Assembly: GCA_019236735.1 (NCBI GenBank)
Contig: JAFAIM010000020.1
Span: forward strand, 1 to 64,000
Reading direction: 5' to 3'
Source of the DNA: Burkholderiaceae bacterium
GTDB taxonomy: Bacteria > Pseudomonadota > Gammaproteobacteria > Burkholderiales > Burkholderiaceae_F
DNA length: 64,000 bases
The notes beneath the pieces are model-generated. The model did no database searches. It was not told the DNA's origin and worked only from the letters and a program-made list of their open reading frames with translations. The stretch's first letter is position 1. Every line of letters begins with the position of its first letter. The translations under genes were made by a program, and so were the position numbers. Below are positions 46,955 to 56,813 of the stretch, piece by piece.

Positions 46955-47817
46955 AGGTCGCAATCCTCGGTTGCGGATTCATCGGCGGCTCGCTCGCCGC
47001 AGCGCTGCGGCGCCGGCGCCTCGCCAGCTCGATCACCGGGTATGACATCGACCCGCTGACAGCTGCGCGCGGGGTGGCACTCGGATTGCTCGATGCGAGC
47101 TCCTCAACAGCGGCGCTAGCGGTCCAGGGCGTCGATCTGGTGGTGCTGGCAGCTCCGGTCGGCTCGATTCCCGCGCTGTTCGGTCAAATCGCCGCTGAAA
47201 TCGGGCCCGACTCTGTCGTGACCGACGTGGGCAGTACGAAGGCGGGCTTGATCGGCGCCGCGCGCGCAGAGCTCGGCCGCGCGTTCGAACACTTCGTTCC
47301 CGCGCACCCGATCGCAGGTGGCGAACGCCCGGGCCCCGAGGCTGCGGATCCGGATCTTTTCGAGGGGTGCACGGTCGTGATCACCACGTCCGCCGAAACG
47401 CGCGCCGACGCGGTGCTGCGGGTGGAGCAGATGTGGCGATCGTGCGGGGCGCGCATTGCACAGATGGACGCCGCGGAGCACGACCGCATCCTGGCATGCG
47501 TCAGCCACCTGCCACACGTCCTTGCGTACGCGTTGGTAGCGCACATCGCCGGCCGCGCCGATTCCGAGCGGGTGCTGTCGCTGGCGGGGCCCGGGTTTCG
47601 CGACTTCACGCGGATCGCCGCCAGCAACGCGCAGCTATGGCGCGACATCGTGTTGGCGAATCGCGAAGCGGTCGGAAGCGAGCTGCAAGAGCTGATTGCG
47701 GAACTGCAGCAAGCCCAAGCGGCTCTGGCTGCAAGCGATGCGCGCGCCTTGCAGGAGTTGTTCGAGCTGGCCAGCCGCACTCGGCGCGCCTTTGGCGAGA
47801 GGCAGGATGGACCGTGA
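46951..47817 (+). CDS. tyrA: Prephenate dehydrogenase
   Basis: 288 residues from a GTG that overlaps the hisC stop. The nucleotide fold VAILGCGFIGGSLAAALRRR binds NAD(P), followed by VVLAAPVGSIPALF and TDVGSTKAGLI. The substrate site is seen in HPIAGGERPGPE and HDRILACVSHLPHVLAYAL. It decarboxylates prephenate oxidatively to 4-hydroxyphenylpyruvate for tyrosine. The end overlaps aroA by 11 bases. Confidence 0.94.
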   Translation: MKVAILGCGFIGGSLAAALRRRRLASSITGYDIDPLTAARGVALGLLDASSSTAALAVQGVDLVVLAAPVGSIPALFGQIAAEIGPDSVVTDVGSTKAGLIGAARAELGRAFEHFVPAHPIAGGERPGPEAADPDLFEGCTVVITTSAETRADAVLRVEQMWRSCGARIAQMDAAEHDRILACVSHLPHVLAYALVAHIAGRADSERVLSLAGPGFRDFTRIAASNAQLWRDIVLANREAVGSELQELIAELQQAQAALAASDARALQELFELASRTRRAFGERQDGP

Positions 47818-49102
47818 CGCTCCGCCGGTGCTGACGGTACAGCCGATCGGGCATGCCGAGGGGCGGGTGCGGCCGCCCGGCTCCAAGAGCATTTCGAACC
47901 GCGCGTTGTTGCTGGCCGCACTGTCGAACCATACGACGCGCCTGACCGGAACGCTCGACGCGGACGACACCCGAGTGATGATCGAAGCGCTGCGTGCGCT
48001 CGGCGTGGCAGTCGACGCGCTTCCAGGCGACGCAGGCACCTTCGTCGCCGGATGTGCCGGGCGCTTCCCGCGTCGCCAGGCGGATTTGCACCTCGGCAAC
48101 GCGGGAACTGCGATGCGGCCGCTGGCCGCAGTGCTCGCCTTTTCCGGCGGCCGTTATCGCCTCGATGGCGTCGCCCGGATGCGCGAGCGTCCGATCGGCG
48201 ATCTGGTGGAGGCGCTGATCGCGCTCGGCGGCAATATCCGGTTCGAAGCAGTGCACGGCTTTCCGCCGCTGCTGATCGAGCCGACCGAGGCAGTGACATC
48301 CGATCGAGTCGCAATCCGTGGTGCGGTTTCGAGTCAGTTCGTCAGCGGCCTGCTGATGGCGGCCCCGCTGATCGCCCCGCCCGCGGGTTTGCGAATCGAC
48401 GTGCAGGGCCGGCTGATTTCGGAGCCGTACGTCGTGATGACGCTCGCGCTGATGGAGCGCTTTGGGGTCAAGGTAGAGCGGGGCGATGGACATTTCCGCG
48501 TGACGCCCGGGCAGTACCGCTCGCCAGGAACCCTCGAAGTGGAGGCCGATGCGTCGAGCGCTTCCTATTTCCTGGCGCTCGGTGCGATCGCGGGCGGCCC
48601 GGTGACGGTCGAGGGGGTAGGCTCTTGCAGCATCCAGGGCGACGTCGGATTTGCGCAGTTGCTGCAGAAAATGGGTGCGCAGCTGGTGCTGGGACCGGAT
48701 TGGATCGAGGCGAGGAAAGCGGCGCTGACGGCGGTCGACGCCGATTGCAGCCGGATACCGGATGCGGCGATGACCGCGGCAGTCGTAGCGTTGTTCGCGC
48801 AAGGAACCACCCGCTTGACCGGCATCGGGTCATGGCGCGTGAAGGAAACGGACCGGATCGCTGCGGTCGCGACCGAGCTTCGCAGGCTCGGCGCGGTCGT
48901 TCGAAACGGTGCCGATTGGATCGAAATTGACGGCCCATGTGCCGTGCGGGAAGCTGCGATCGATACCTACGACGACCACCGGATGGCGATGTGCTTTTCG
49001 CTCGCCGCGGCGGGCGGCGTGCCGGTACACGTTCGCGACCCGCAGTGCGTGCGCAAGACGTTCCCGAATTACTTCACAGAGCTCGCGAAACTATGCCACT
49101 AG
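47807..49102 (+). CDS. aroA: 3-phosphoshikimate 1-carboxyvinyltransferase (EPSP synthase)
   Basis: 431 residues. It joins shikimate 3-phosphate and PEP in the shikimate pathway. Signatures: [18 protein letters not shown] with the catalytic lysine, [16 protein letters not shown], which has the wild-type glycine and the proline/threonine-type context of class I enzymes (no insertion typical of class II), and [16 protein letters not shown] with DYDDHRMAM-like [15 protein letters not shown]. The start ATG lies inside the end of tyrA; the stop overlaps the cmk start by 10 bases. Confidence 0.96.
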   Translation: MDRDAPPVLTVQPIGHAEGRVRPPGSKSISNRALLLAALSNHTTRLTGTLDADDTRVMIEALRALGVAVDALPGDAGTFVAGCAGRFPRRQADLHLGNAGTAMRPLAAVLAFSGGRYRLDGVARMRERPIGDLVEALIALGGNIRFEAVHGFPPLLIEPTEAVTSDRVAIRGAVSSQFVSGLLMAAPLIAPPAGLRIDVQGRLISEPYVVMTLALMERFGVKVERGDGHFRVTPGQYRSPGTLEVEADASSASYFLALGAIAGGPVTVEGVGSCSIQGDVGFAQLLQKMGAQLVLGPDWIEARKAALTAVDADCSRIPDAAMTAAVVALFAQGTTRLTGIGSWRVKETDRIAAVATELRRLGAVVRNGADWIEIDGPCAVREAAIDTYDDHRMAMCFSLAAAGGVPVHVRDPQCVRKTFPNYFTELAKLCH

Positions 49103-49758
49103 CTCCAGTGATCGCGATCGACGGCCCGACCGCCTCGGGTAAGGGAACGATCGCCCACGCGGTCGCTCGCGAGCTTGGATTCGGTTGCCTGGACAGCGGT
49201 GCGTTGTATCGGGTCGTCGCGCTTCAGGCGTTGCGGCGAAAGGTCGATCCGGGCGACGCACCGGCGCTTGCGCAACTGGCACGCGATGCGCGCCTTCGCT
49301 TCGACAGCGGTCGCGTCGAGCTCGACGGCGAAGATGTGGCCGGCGCGATTCGAGCCGAGGAGGTCGGACGTCTGGCTTCACGAGTGGCTGCGCATGGACC
49401 GGTGCGCGACGCGCTGCTGCAGCTGCAGCGATCGTTTCGCCGCTGGCCCGGGCTGGTGGCGGACGGGCGTGACATGGGCACCGTGGTGTTTGCCGATGCA
49501 TGCCTGAAGGTGTTCCTGACTGCGAGCGTCGAAGAGCGTGCGGGGCGGCGCTTTAAGCAGTTGAAGGAAAAGGGATATTCTGTTAACCTTGCCGCCCTTT
49601 TGCTGGATCTGCGTGAGCGCGACGAGCGCGACCGCACCCGTGCAGTTGCGCCGTTGGTAGCAGCCGAGGATGCGTGGCAGCTCGATGCCACGAACCTGAC
49701 GATCGACGAAGTGGTGGCGCAGGTGCTGGCATGGTATGGGGCGGTTTCAGAGCATTGA
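49093..49758 (+). CDS. cmk: Cytidylate kinase
   Basis: 221 residues. It phosphorylates CMP and dCMP. The P-loop [10 protein letters not shown] stands at the N terminus, [15 protein letters not shown] binds the nucleotide, and [22 protein letters not shown] has the bidentate DGRDxG motif. The gene is a usual neighbour of rpsA. The start is inside aroA's last codons. Confidence 0.95.
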   Translation: MPLAPVIAIDGPTASGKGTIAHAVARELGFGCLDSGALYRVVALQALRRKVDPGDAPALAQLARDARLRFDSGRVELDGEDVAGAIRAEEVGRLASRVAAHGPVRDALLQLQRSFRRWPGLVADGRDMGTVVFADACLKVFLTASVEERAGRRFKQLKEKGYSVNLAALLLDLRERDERDRTRAVAPLVAAEDAWQLDATNLTIDEVVAQVLAWYGAVSEH

Positions 49759-49847
49759 TGCAATTCCTGGTGGGTGCGGAAAGCGTGTTCCGCTCCCGAT
49801 GATCAACCCCGCTGCAGGGCAAGCCTGCGGCGTGAACGAAAGTCGAC

Positions 49848-51557
49848 ATGTCTTCCGTAGCTGGTGAAACCCTGAGTCAAAGGGGCGGCGAGAGCTTCGC
49901 CGCGATGTTCGAGGAGAGCCTGGCGCGTCATGAGATGCGCGCCGGCGAGGTGATCACGGCCGAAGTGGTCCGCGTCGACATGAACTTCGTCGTTGTCAAC
50001 GCAGGGCTGAAGTCGGAGGCGTACATCCCGATCGACGAATTCCGCAACGACCAGGGCCAGGTCGACGTCAAGCCCGGGGACTTCGTTTCGGTTGCGATCG
50101 AGTCGCTCGAAAACGGCTACGGCGACACAATCCTGTCGCGCGACAAGGCCAAGCGCCTGGCCGCCTGGCTGAACCTGGAAAAAGCGCTCGAAAGCGGTGA
50201 AATGGTCACGGGAACGATCACCGGCAAGGTCAAGGGCGGATTGACCGTGATGACGAATGGAATCCGCGCGTTCCTGCCCGGTTCGCTGGTGGACACTCGC
50301 CCGGTGAAGGACACCTCGCCGTACGAGGGCAAGACGCTCGAGTTCAAAGTCATCAAGCTGGACCGCAAGCGCAACAACGTGGTCGTGTCTCGCCGTGCCG
50401 TGCTCGAGGCGAGCATGGGCGAAGAGCGTGCCCGGCTGCTGGAGACACTGAAGGAAGGCGCAATCGTGCGCGGCACCGTGAAAAACATCACCGACTACGG
50501 TGCTTTCGTCGACCTCGGCGGTATCGACGGGCTGTTGCATATCACCGACCTGGCGTGGCGACGCGTGCGCCACCCCACCGAGGTGGTCCAGGTGGGGCAG
50601 GAGATCACGGCCAAGGTCCTGAAGTTCGATCAGGAAAAGAACCGCGTCTCGCTCGGCGTCAAACAGCTGGGAGAAGACCCGTGGGTAGGCCTGGGGCGGC
50701 GCTATCCGCACGGCACGCGCCTGTTCGGCAAGATCACCAACATCACCGACTACGGCGCGTTCGTCGAGATCGAGTCGGGGATCGAAGGCCTGGTGCACGT
50801 CTCGGAGATGGACTGGACCAACAAGAACGTCGACCCGCGCAAGATCGTTCAGCTGGGCGATGAGGTCGAAGTGATGGTGCTCGAGATTGACGAGGACCGC
50901 CGCCGTATCTCGCTCGGGATGAAGCAGTGCCGGCCCAATCCTTGGGAAGATTTCGCGCTTTCCCACAAGAAAGGCGACAAGGTCAAGGGCGCCATCAAAT
51001 CCATCACCGACTTTGGCGTGTTCATCGGCTTGCCGGGCGGCATCGACGGCCTGGTCCACACGTCGGACCTATCGTGGAGCGAACCGGGCGAGGAGGTGGC
51101 GCGCCGGTACAAGAAGGGCGAGGAGCTGGAAGCCGTCGTGCTGGCGATCGACGTCGAGCGCGAGCGCATCTCGCTCGGCGTCAAGCAACTGGGCGGCGAC
51201 CCGTTCACCAATTTTGCGCACACCCATGAAAAGGGCTCGGTGGTCAGCGGCAAGATCAAGAGCGTCGATGCCAAGGGCGCAGTGGTGCTCCTCAATGGCG
51301 AGGTCGAAGGGTATCTGCGTGCCTCCGAGATCTCGTCGGACCGAGTCGAGGACGCGCGCAACCACCTGAAGGAGGGCGATGCGGTGACGGCGATGATCAT
51401 CAACGTCGATCGCAAGAACCGTACGCTGAACCTGTCGATCAAGGCCAAGGACAGCGCCGAAGCCGCCGAGACGATGGCGCGGATGCAGTCGGAAGCGACC
51501 ACCGGTACTACGAACTTGGGAGCGCTTCTGAAAGCCAAGCTGGATACGCAGAAGTAG
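49848..51557 (+). CDS. rpsA: Ribosomal protein S1
   Basis: 569 residues with six S1 (OB-fold) repeats. The first two bind the ribosome, with [20 protein letters not shown] in the first. The repeats from about 190 carry [24 protein letters not shown] and close relatives ([40 protein letters not shown]). It brings mRNA to the 30S subunit. It lies 90 bases after cmk, where its own promoter and autoregulatory leader could be; ihfB follows. Confidence 0.97.
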   Translation: MSSVAGETLSQRGGESFAAMFEESLARHEMRAGEVITAEVVRVDMNFVVVNAGLKSEAYIPIDEFRNDQGQVDVKPGDFVSVAIESLENGYGDTILSRDKAKRLAAWLNLEKALESGEMVTGTITGKVKGGLTVMTNGIRAFLPGSLVDTRPVKDTSPYEGKTLEFKVIKLDRKRNNVVVSRRAVLEASMGEERARLLETLKEGAIVRGTVKNITDYGAFVDLGGIDGLLHITDLAWRRVRHPTEVVQVGQEITAKVLKFDQEKNRVSLGVKQLGEDPWVGLGRRYPHGTRLFGKITNITDYGAFVEIESGIEGLVHVSEMDWTNKNVDPRKIVQLGDEVEVMVLEIDEDRRRISLGMKQCRPNPWEDFALSHKKGDKVKGAIKSITDFGVFIGLPGGIDGLVHTSDLSWSEPGEEVARRYKKGEELEAVVLAIDVERERISLGVKQLGGDPFTNFAHTHEKGSVVSGKIKSVDAKGAVVLLNGEVEGYLRASEISSDRVEDARNHLKEGDAVTAMIINVDRKNRTLNLSIKAKDSAEAAETMARMQSEATTGTTNLGALLKAKLDTQK

Positions 51558-51603
51558 GCCCGATTTGCGCCGGCCCGACGACGCGATGAGCTCGCCGCAG
51601 GCA

Positions 51604-51936
51604 ATGACCAAATCCGAGCTGATCGCGCGGCTGGCCGAACGCAACCCGCGCCTGGTTGCGCGCGACGCCGACGAAGCCGTCAAGGCGATCTTGGACATGA
51701 TGGGCGCCGCGCTGATCCAAGCGGGGCGTATCGAGATCCGCGGATTCGGAAGCTTCGCACTGAACTATCGGCCGCCGCGGATTGGCCGCAATCCGAAATC
51801 GGGCGAGCGAGTTCAGGTGCCGGCCAAGTTCGTGCCGCATTTCAAGGCCGGCAAGGAGCTTCGAATCCGCGTCGACGGCTCCGGCGGGGCCGATCCGCAT
51901 TCGGCCTCGCAGTCCGACCCGCGGCCGGTACGCTAG
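51604..51936 (+). CDS. ihfB: Integration host factor subunit beta
   Basis: 110 residues. Start [15 protein letters not shown] is the family start; two earlier in-frame ATGs would add 7 or 13 residues. The DNA-wrapping arm has [27 protein letters not shown] with the proline at the kink, and FKAGKELR is near the end. IHF bends DNA at promoters and in recombination. A short tail ([17 protein letters not shown]) extends beyond the usual end. The rpsA-ihfB order is conserved in proteobacteria. Confidence 0.94.
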   Translation: MTKSELIARLAERNPRLVARDADEAVKAILDMMGAALIQAGRIEIRGFGSFALNYRPPRIGRNPKSGERVQVPAKFVPHFKAGKELRIRVDGSGGADPHSASQSDPRPVR

Positions 51937-51977
51937 GTCGGCTAGATCGGCTAGGCAGCCTAGGTAGCGCGCCCCCA

Positions 51978-52328
51978 ATGGACCTGATCGGCTGGCTGCT
52001 GCGGCTGGTGTTTTTCTTGCTGGTGCTGTGGTTCGCGCTGCAGAACACGGTATCAGTGACGCTGCATATCCCCACTCACGGCGACACGCAGGTTCCGCTG
52101 GTGGTCGTGATCCTGGTGTGCTTCGTCGCTGGCGCGGTGGCCGGAGTGGTAGCGCTGGCGCCGCTCCTATTTCGCCAGCGCCGCCGCATCGCCGCACTCA
52201 CCCGCGCAGCGCGCGATCAGCACCCCAGCGGATCTGCTCCCGCGCCCGAGGGCATTCCGGACGTCGCGCGCCGCGTCGGCGCCGTCGGCGGACTGGAAAC
52301 GACGGAGGTGCGTGTTCGCCGCCGCTGA
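51978..52328 (+). CDS. lapA: LapA-family inner-membrane protein (DUF1049)
   Basis: 116 residues. Two membrane helices: LIGWLLRLVFFLLVLWFALQN and VPLVVVILVCFVAGAVAGVVALA, then a basic cytoplasmic helix LFRQRRRIAALTRA. LapA with LapB and FtsH controls LpxC degradation and so lipopolysaccharide amount. The gene precedes lapB by three bases, as expected. Confidence 0.9.
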   Translation: MDLIGWLLRLVFFLLVLWFALQNTVSVTLHIPTHGDTQVPLVVVILVCFVAGAVAGVVALAPLLFRQRRRIAALTRAARDQHPSGSAPAPEGIPDVARRVGAVGGLETTEVRVRRR

Positions 52329-52331
52329 TCG

Positions 52332-53501
52332 ATGGAATTCGAACCCTGGTACCTGTCCGCGCTGCCGGTTCTGTTCGCGGTCGGCTGGTGGGCACGCGGC
52401 TACGAGGCGCGCGTGCGTGCAGCCGACCAGGGTGCGGCACCCCGGTCGCTATTCCGCGGCCTGCGCCTGCTGCTCAGCGAACAGCCAGACCGGGCGATCG
52501 ATGCTTTCATCGAAGTCGTCAAGCTCGACCCGGAGACGATCGAGCTGCACTACGCGCTGGGGAGCCTGTTTCGCCGCCAGGGTGAGATCGACCGCGCAGT
52601 ACGCATCCACAACTATCTGCTGAGCCGCGCCGATCTGCCTGCGGCCGAACGCGCGAATGCGCTGGCCGAACTTGGACAGGATTTCCTGAAGGGGGGAATG
52701 CTGGATCGCGCCGAGGGCGCGTTCAGCCGCCTGCTGCAGGAGCGTGAACACCGTTTCGAAGCGCTTCGCGCGTTGCTGCGCGTCTATCAAACGGAGCGCG
52801 AGTGGACGCGTGCTATTGAGTGTGCGCAGCAGCTCGAAGGCGAGGCGGGCGAGACCCATCAGGTCGCGTTGGCGCACTTCCATTGCGAACTGGCCGAGCA
52901 GGCGACCGCAGTCGCAGATCTTGGGCGAGCCAACGAACAACTGCGAGCTGCGCTCAAGGCGCATCCGAAGTCGGTGCGTGCGGCGATCCTGGCCGGCGAC
53001 GTCGCGCTGCGGCGCGAACACCGCCCGGAGGCGATCGAACACTGGCAACGTGTCGTGTCCGAGGCGCCCGCGTACGCACCGCTCGTGATGGAGCGCTTGA
53101 TGAAGGCGCTCGAAGCGGAGGGTCGGCGGCGGGAAGCGCTTGCGCTCCTTCGCCACAGCCTGGGGGAGAACCCTTCGATCGACTTGCTGGATCAGGCCTG
53201 CCACTTTGTCCGCGAGTGGGAGGGCGCTGATGCCGCCGAAGCGCTGCTGCGCGAGGAACTGCAACGCCACCCTTCGCTGCTCGGCTTCGAGCGATTGCTC
53301 GCGCTGCGCGGCAGCCGGCAGCCTGCGGATCCGGAACTGCCGTTGCTGCGAGGCTTGATTCACGCGCAGGCGCAGAAAATGGCGCGATATCGCTGCGAGC
53401 GCTGCGGCTTTCGCAGCCGGGAGTTCTACTGGAATTGCCCGAGCTGCTGGAATTGGGACAGCTACCCGCCGCGTCGTATCGAGGAATTGGAGGTGACATG
53501 A
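52332..53501 (+). CDS. lapB: Lipopolysaccharide assembly protein B
   Basis: 389 residues. An N-terminal membrane helix (WYLSALPVLFAVGWWARGYE) is followed by a series of TPR repeats (LDPETIELHYALGSLFRRQGEID, RANALAELGQDFLKGGMLDRAE). The C terminus has a rubredoxin-like metal site with CERCGF and CPSCWNWDSYPP. It acts as adaptor between LpxC and FtsH and coordinates lipopolysaccharide synthesis with phospholipid synthesis. The stop overlaps the cysM start (ATGA). Confidence 0.94.
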   Translation: MEFEPWYLSALPVLFAVGWWARGYEARVRAADQGAAPRSLFRGLRLLLSEQPDRAIDAFIEVVKLDPETIELHYALGSLFRRQGEIDRAVRIHNYLLSRADLPAAERANALAELGQDFLKGGMLDRAEGAFSRLLQEREHRFEALRALLRVYQTEREWTRAIECAQQLEGEAGETHQVALAHFHCELAEQATAVADLGRANEQLRAALKAHPKSVRAAILAGDVALRREHRPEAIEHWQRVVSEAPAYAPLVMERLMKALEAEGRRREALALLRHSLGENPSIDLLDQACHFVREWEGADAAEALLREELQRHPSLLGFERLLALRGSRQPADPELPLLRGLIHAQAQKMARYRCERCGFRSREFYWNCPSCWNWDSYPPRRIEELEVT

Positions 53502-54499
53502 AGTCGCCCCCGACCCCTCGTCCACGGCGCGCCTTGCAAGGCGCGCCGGCTCCGGCGGCGCGAAGCGGTGCTTCGCGAAACCCCGCCTCCGCCCCCGCGG
53601 GGAGAGGGGAGGCTGCCACGGTCGAGTCGACCGTCGGGAACACTCCGCTGGTAAGACTGCAACGGATGGGCGCAAGCGGGCGCGGCAACGTGTTGTTGGC
53701 CAAGCTCGAGGGCAACAATCCAGGGGGGTCGGTGAAGGACCGCCCGGCGCTGTCGATGATCCGGCGCGCACAGGAGCGGGGCGAGATCCAGCCGGGCGAT
53801 CGGTTGATCGAGGCCACCAGCGGCAACACCGGCATCGCGCTGGCGATGATCGCCGCGATGCGGGGCTTCCGGATGACGCTGATCATGCCCGACAACCTGT
53901 CGGCAGAGCGACGCGCGCCGATGCGGGCCTATGGGGCGGAGCTCATCTTAACGCCGGCCTCGATGGGTGGAATGGAATACGCGCGCGATCTGGCGCAGCA
54001 GATGCAGGCGCGCGGCGAAGGCAAGGTCCTGGACCAGTTTGCCAATCCGGACAACCCGCGCGCCCACTACGAGACGACCGGGCCGGAACTGTGGCGCGAC
54101 ACGCAAGGCGCGATCACGCACTTCGTCTCCAGCATGGGGACGACTGGAACGATCATGGGCGTGTCGCGCTTTTTGAAGGAGAAAAATGCGCGCATCCAGA
54201 TTATCGGAGCGCAGCCGGCGGAAGGCTCCCAGATTCCGGGAATCCGCAAGTGGGCCGACGCGTACCTACCGAAGATCTACGATGCCTCGCGCGTGGACCG
54301 CATCGAGTACGTCACGCAAACCGAAGCGGAGAACATGGCGCGACGCATGGCCGCCGAGGAAGGCATCTTCGGCGGGATCTCATCCGGCGGCGCGCTGGCG
54401 ATCGCGCTGCGCATCGCAGCGGAAGCCGAGCGCGCCGTCATCGTGTTCGTTGTTTGCGACCGCGGCGACCGCTACTTGTCGACCAACGTATTCGGCTAA
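53498..54499 (+). CDS. cysM: Cysteine synthase B
   Basis: 333 residues; family members are about 290-300. The enzyme proper begins near residue 42 with ESTVGNTPLVRLQRM. The Schiff-base lysine is in GNNPGGSVKDRPAL and the substrate loop is EATSGNTGIALAMIAAMRG. FVSSMGTTGTIMGVSRFLKE also matches. It makes cysteine from O-acetylserine, using thiosulfate or sulfide. The first 40 residues are Pro/Ala/Arg-rich and are encoded by a GC-rich hairpin-forming block that looks inserted in frame between the overlapped start and the conserved sequence. Confidence 0.93.
   Translation: MKSPPTPRPRRALQGAPAPAARSGASRNPASAPAGRGEAATVESTVGNTPLVRLQRMGASGRGNVLLAKLEGNNPGGSVKDRPALSMIRRAQERGEIQPGDRLIEATSGNTGIALAMIAAMRGFRMTLIMPDNLSAERRAPMRAYGAELILTPASMGGMEYARDLAQQMQARGEGKVLDQFANPDNPRAHYETTGPELWRDTQGAITHFVSSMGTTGTIMGVSRFLKEKNARIQIIGAQPAEGSQIPGIRKWADAYLPKIYDASRVDRIEYVTQTEAENMARRMAAEEGIFGGISSGGALAIALRIAAEAERAVIVFVVCDRGDRYLSTNVFG
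53516..53621 (+). repeat. GC-rich palindromic block inside the 5' end of cysM
   Basis: Several nested inverted repeats follow one another: GGCGCGCCTTGCAAGGCGCGCC, which is broken here as two arms GGCGCGCCTTG and CAAGGCGCGCC (53527-53548), CGCGAAGCGGTGCTTCGCG (53559-53577), and CCCGCGGGGAG... with flanking CCTC/GAGG. They resemble mobile intergenic palindromes but stand in frame within the coding region. Positions are read by eye and may be off by a base or two. Confidence 0.5.
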
Positions 54500-54515
54500 G
54501 CGGCGCTGCGCGCGC

Positions 54516-55079
54516 TTACGCGGGGGGCCACAGCCAACCGAAGACTCCCGCCGACAGTGCTCCGTAGATCAGCCCGTCGATCGTCGACCGCACCGTGGTG
54601 CCCAAGGAGCGGCGATACCAGATCGACATCGGCCACAGCGCTAGCGCATAGCTGGCGAACGCCACCGTGCCGGTGACCTGAAACACCTTAAGGTAAGGCG
54701 TTGCCGGCGCTAGGGTGCTGCCTGCCACGTAGGCGGCGAACCAGCCGACAACCAGGCTATATATGAACCACAGCAGCAAGGGTCTGCCCATCGAAAACGT
54801 CCCGCTCGGCATCACCGTTAGGACCATCACCGGGCCTTTCTTCAGCTTGTCCTGGAACTCGGGTGTTTTCATTTTCGCCATGTCGCCGGCGCGCGGCACC
54901 ATGTAATCGCCTGGCGGGATGGCAAACGGACGCAACGCCTCCATTGCCTGCTCTTCCTGCGGCAGCGAGCGGTAATCGTCGCGGTGCCACGGTAGCGCCA
55001 TATGGATCACCGAGCTTGCAATGAAAACCAGCACCGCCGAGATCAGGATCGGCAGCCAAAGCGAAGCCAGACTTGTCAT
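54516..55079 (-). CDS. Hypothetical inner-membrane protein
   Basis: 187 residues. Membrane helices: [23 protein letters not shown] at the start, then [46 protein letters not shown], and [17 protein letters not shown] at the end. A soluble segment with [20 protein letters not shown] and [22 protein letters not shown] lies between the first two. I do not know a function. It is 19 bases ahead of an amidohydrolase gene on the same strand and converges with cysM. Confidence 0.75.
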   Translation of the reverse strand: MTSLASLWLPILISAVLVFIASSVIHMALPWHRDDYRSLPQEEQAMEALRPFAIPPGDYMVPRAGDMAKMKTPEFQDKLKKGPVMVLTVMPSGTFSMGRPLLLWFIYSLVVGWFAAYVAGSTLAPATPYLKVFQVTGTVAFASYALALWPMSIWYRRSLGTTVRSTIDGLIYGALSAGVFGWLWPPA

Positions 55080-55098
55080 TTTCTTCTCCTCCGGTCGT

Positions 55099-56343
55099 CT
55101 ACAACTCGCACTTCAGCAGTTCTCCGCCGCGAGCGATCACTCTGAGCTTGGCGCCGTCGGCTTCGAGCAGCGAGATGTCCTTCAACGGATCACCGTCGAC
55201 AACGATCAGGTCGGCGTGCGCACCCGGTGCGACACAGCCGAGCTGCCCGCTCTGCATCATCATCTCCGCCGCATGGGAAGTGGCCTGGCGCAGCATCTCC
55301 ACAGGCGTGAAGACCTGCTTGCGCAGCGTGAACTCGCGGCATTGACGCATATACAGATCGCCCAGCAGGTCGGTTCCATAGACCAGCTTGACGCCGGCGC
55401 TGCGCATGATATCGAGGCCCGAAATCGCCGACTTCCAGGCAAAGTCCGCTTTTTCCTGGCTTTGCGGCGGGAAGCCCATTTTGCGCCCCATCACGACCAG
55501 CTGCTCGCAGATCACCATCGTCGGCACGATGTAAGCGCCGCGCTCGGCAACGAAAGCGGCAGTGGGCGCGTCAATCAACGTGCCGTGCTCGATCGAGCGA
55601 ACGCCGAACTCGACACTGCGGCGCACTGCGCTCGCCGGGTGGCAATGGCTTGCGACGTAGGTGCGGCGCTCGGTACATTCGTTCACGATCGCGCGGATCT
55701 CGTCCTCGCGGTACTGGTTCATCCAGATCGGGTCGGTCGGCGACGCGACCCCACCCGACCCCATGATTTTGATGCAGTGCGCCCCCTGGCGCAGCTCCTC
55801 GCGTACCGCCTTCAGGCACTCGTCGACGCCGTCGGCGATCACTGCGAAGCTGTTGAATACGCATCCAGAGCAGCCGCAGACCGAAGCGTAGCGCGGGGGC
55901 TCTTCGATCTGGCGCAGGTCGCCGTGGCCGCCGGTCATCGACAGTATTCTGCCGGCGTAGAAGTATCGCGGCCCGACGAGCAGCTTGTCGGCCAGCGCGC
56001 GGTACAAGGAATAGTTGCCGCCGCCGATGTCGCGCACCGTGGTGAAGCCGCAGTTCAGCGCAAATCGCAGCATCCGAACCGCGTGCGCTGTGCGATAGGC
56101 CTCGCCCAGCGCCTCGATGCGCTGGACGGCGACGTCGCTGGCGAAGGCGTGCACGTGAGCGTCGATCAGCCCTGGCATCAGCGTGCGCCCGCCCACGTCG
56201 ATCACGCGCGCGTTCGGCGCAGCAACCGCGCCCGAAGTCACCGACTGAATTCGTCCATCGGCGACGAGCACATTCATGCCCTCGGCGCAGTCAGCGCTCG
56301 TACCGTCGAATACGCGTGCGTGGGTGAACAGCAGCTGCGACAT
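55099..56343 (-). CDS. Metal-dependent amidohydrolase (imidazolonepropionase/prolidase-like family)
   Basis: 414 residues. [11 protein letters not shown] holds the first two metal histidines, [10 protein letters not shown] and a [14 protein letters not shown] string hold the carbamylated lysine region, [25 protein letters not shown] holds two more ligands, and [14 protein letters not shown] the last aspartate. The end [14 protein letters not shown] is typical. Relatives hydrolyse X-Pro dipeptides, organophosphates or imidazolones. The start [14 protein letters not shown] was preferred over an ATG 11 codons upstream. It is three bases after dgkA. Confidence 0.88.
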   Translation of the reverse strand: MSQLLFTHARVFDGTSADCAEGMNVLVADGRIQSVTSGAVAAPNARVIDVGGRTLMPGLIDAHVHAFASDVAVQRIEALGEAYRTAHAVRMLRFALNCGFTTVRDIGGGNYSLYRALADKLLVGPRYFYAGRILSMTGGHGDLRQIEEPPRYASVCGCSGCVFNSFAVIADGVDECLKAVREELRQGAHCIKIMGSGGVASPTDPIWMNQYREDEIRAIVNECTERRTYVASHCHPASAVRRSVEFGVRSIEHGTLIDAPTAAFVAERGAYIVPTMVICEQLVVMGRKMGFPPQSQEKADFAWKSAISGLDIMRSAGVKLVYGTDLLGDLYMRQCREFTLRKQVFTPVEMLRQATSHAAEMMMQSGQLGCVAPGAHADLIVVDGDPLKDISLLEADGAKLRVIARGGELLKCEL

Positions 56344-56345
56344 CG

Positions 56346-56813
56346 TCAACCGTGCGACACCAGTGCGGCGAACCAATGCACCAGCGCCGGCACCGCGAGC
56401 AGTCCCCAGGTGATCGCCATCATCACCAGCGCCACCAGCACGGCGGCGCTACCCAGATCCTTGGCGCGCTTCGACAGTCGGTGCGTGTCCAGGCCGATGC
56501 GGTCGATCGCGGCTTCGACGCTGGAGTTCAACAGCTCCACCAGCAGCACCAGCAGCACCGAGCACACCAGCAGGGCGCGCTCCACGCCGGTAACGGGAAC
56601 GATGCACGCGAGAGGCAGCAGGACCGCCGCCAGCCCCACCTCCTGGCGGAACGCGCTTTCGTGGCGATACGCCAGAGAGAAGCCGGAGAACGAATACAGC
56701 AGCGCGTTGAGCAAGCGGCGCAATCCGCGGCGCCCCTTGTGCGGGCTTTCCTCGGGACCGTCGCCGGCGTGGGCATGCCCCGCGCCCGACTCAGGCCGAT
56801 CCAAGTTGCGCAT
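56346..56813 (-). CDS. dgkA: Diacylglycerol kinase (DgkA type)
   Basis: 155 residues. Membrane enzyme with three helices: RLLNALLYSFSGFSLAYRHESAFRQE at the amphipathic start, VGLAAVLLPLACIVPV, ALLVCSVLLVLLVELLNSSVEAAIDRIG with the catalytic glutamate motif, and SAAVLVALVMMAITWGLLAVPALVHW. The N terminus is about 30 residues longer than usual. It recycles diacylglycerol to phosphatidic acid. The start overlaps the glycosyltransferase gene by 23 bases. Confidence 0.92.
   Translation of the reverse strand: MRNLDRPESGAGHAHAGDGPEESPHKGRRGLRRLLNALLYSFSGFSLAYRHESAFRQEVGLAAVLLPLACIVPVTGVERALLVCSVLLVLLVELLNSSVEAAIDRIGLDTHRLSKRAKDLGSAAVLVALVMMAITWGLLAVPALVHWFAALVSHG

Noticed and set aside
48196-48212. 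Third copy of the tmRNA-end repeat inside aroA
   Set aside because: Only about ten bases (TGGTGGAGGC) match and they are in a conserved coding region, so it is chance similarity.
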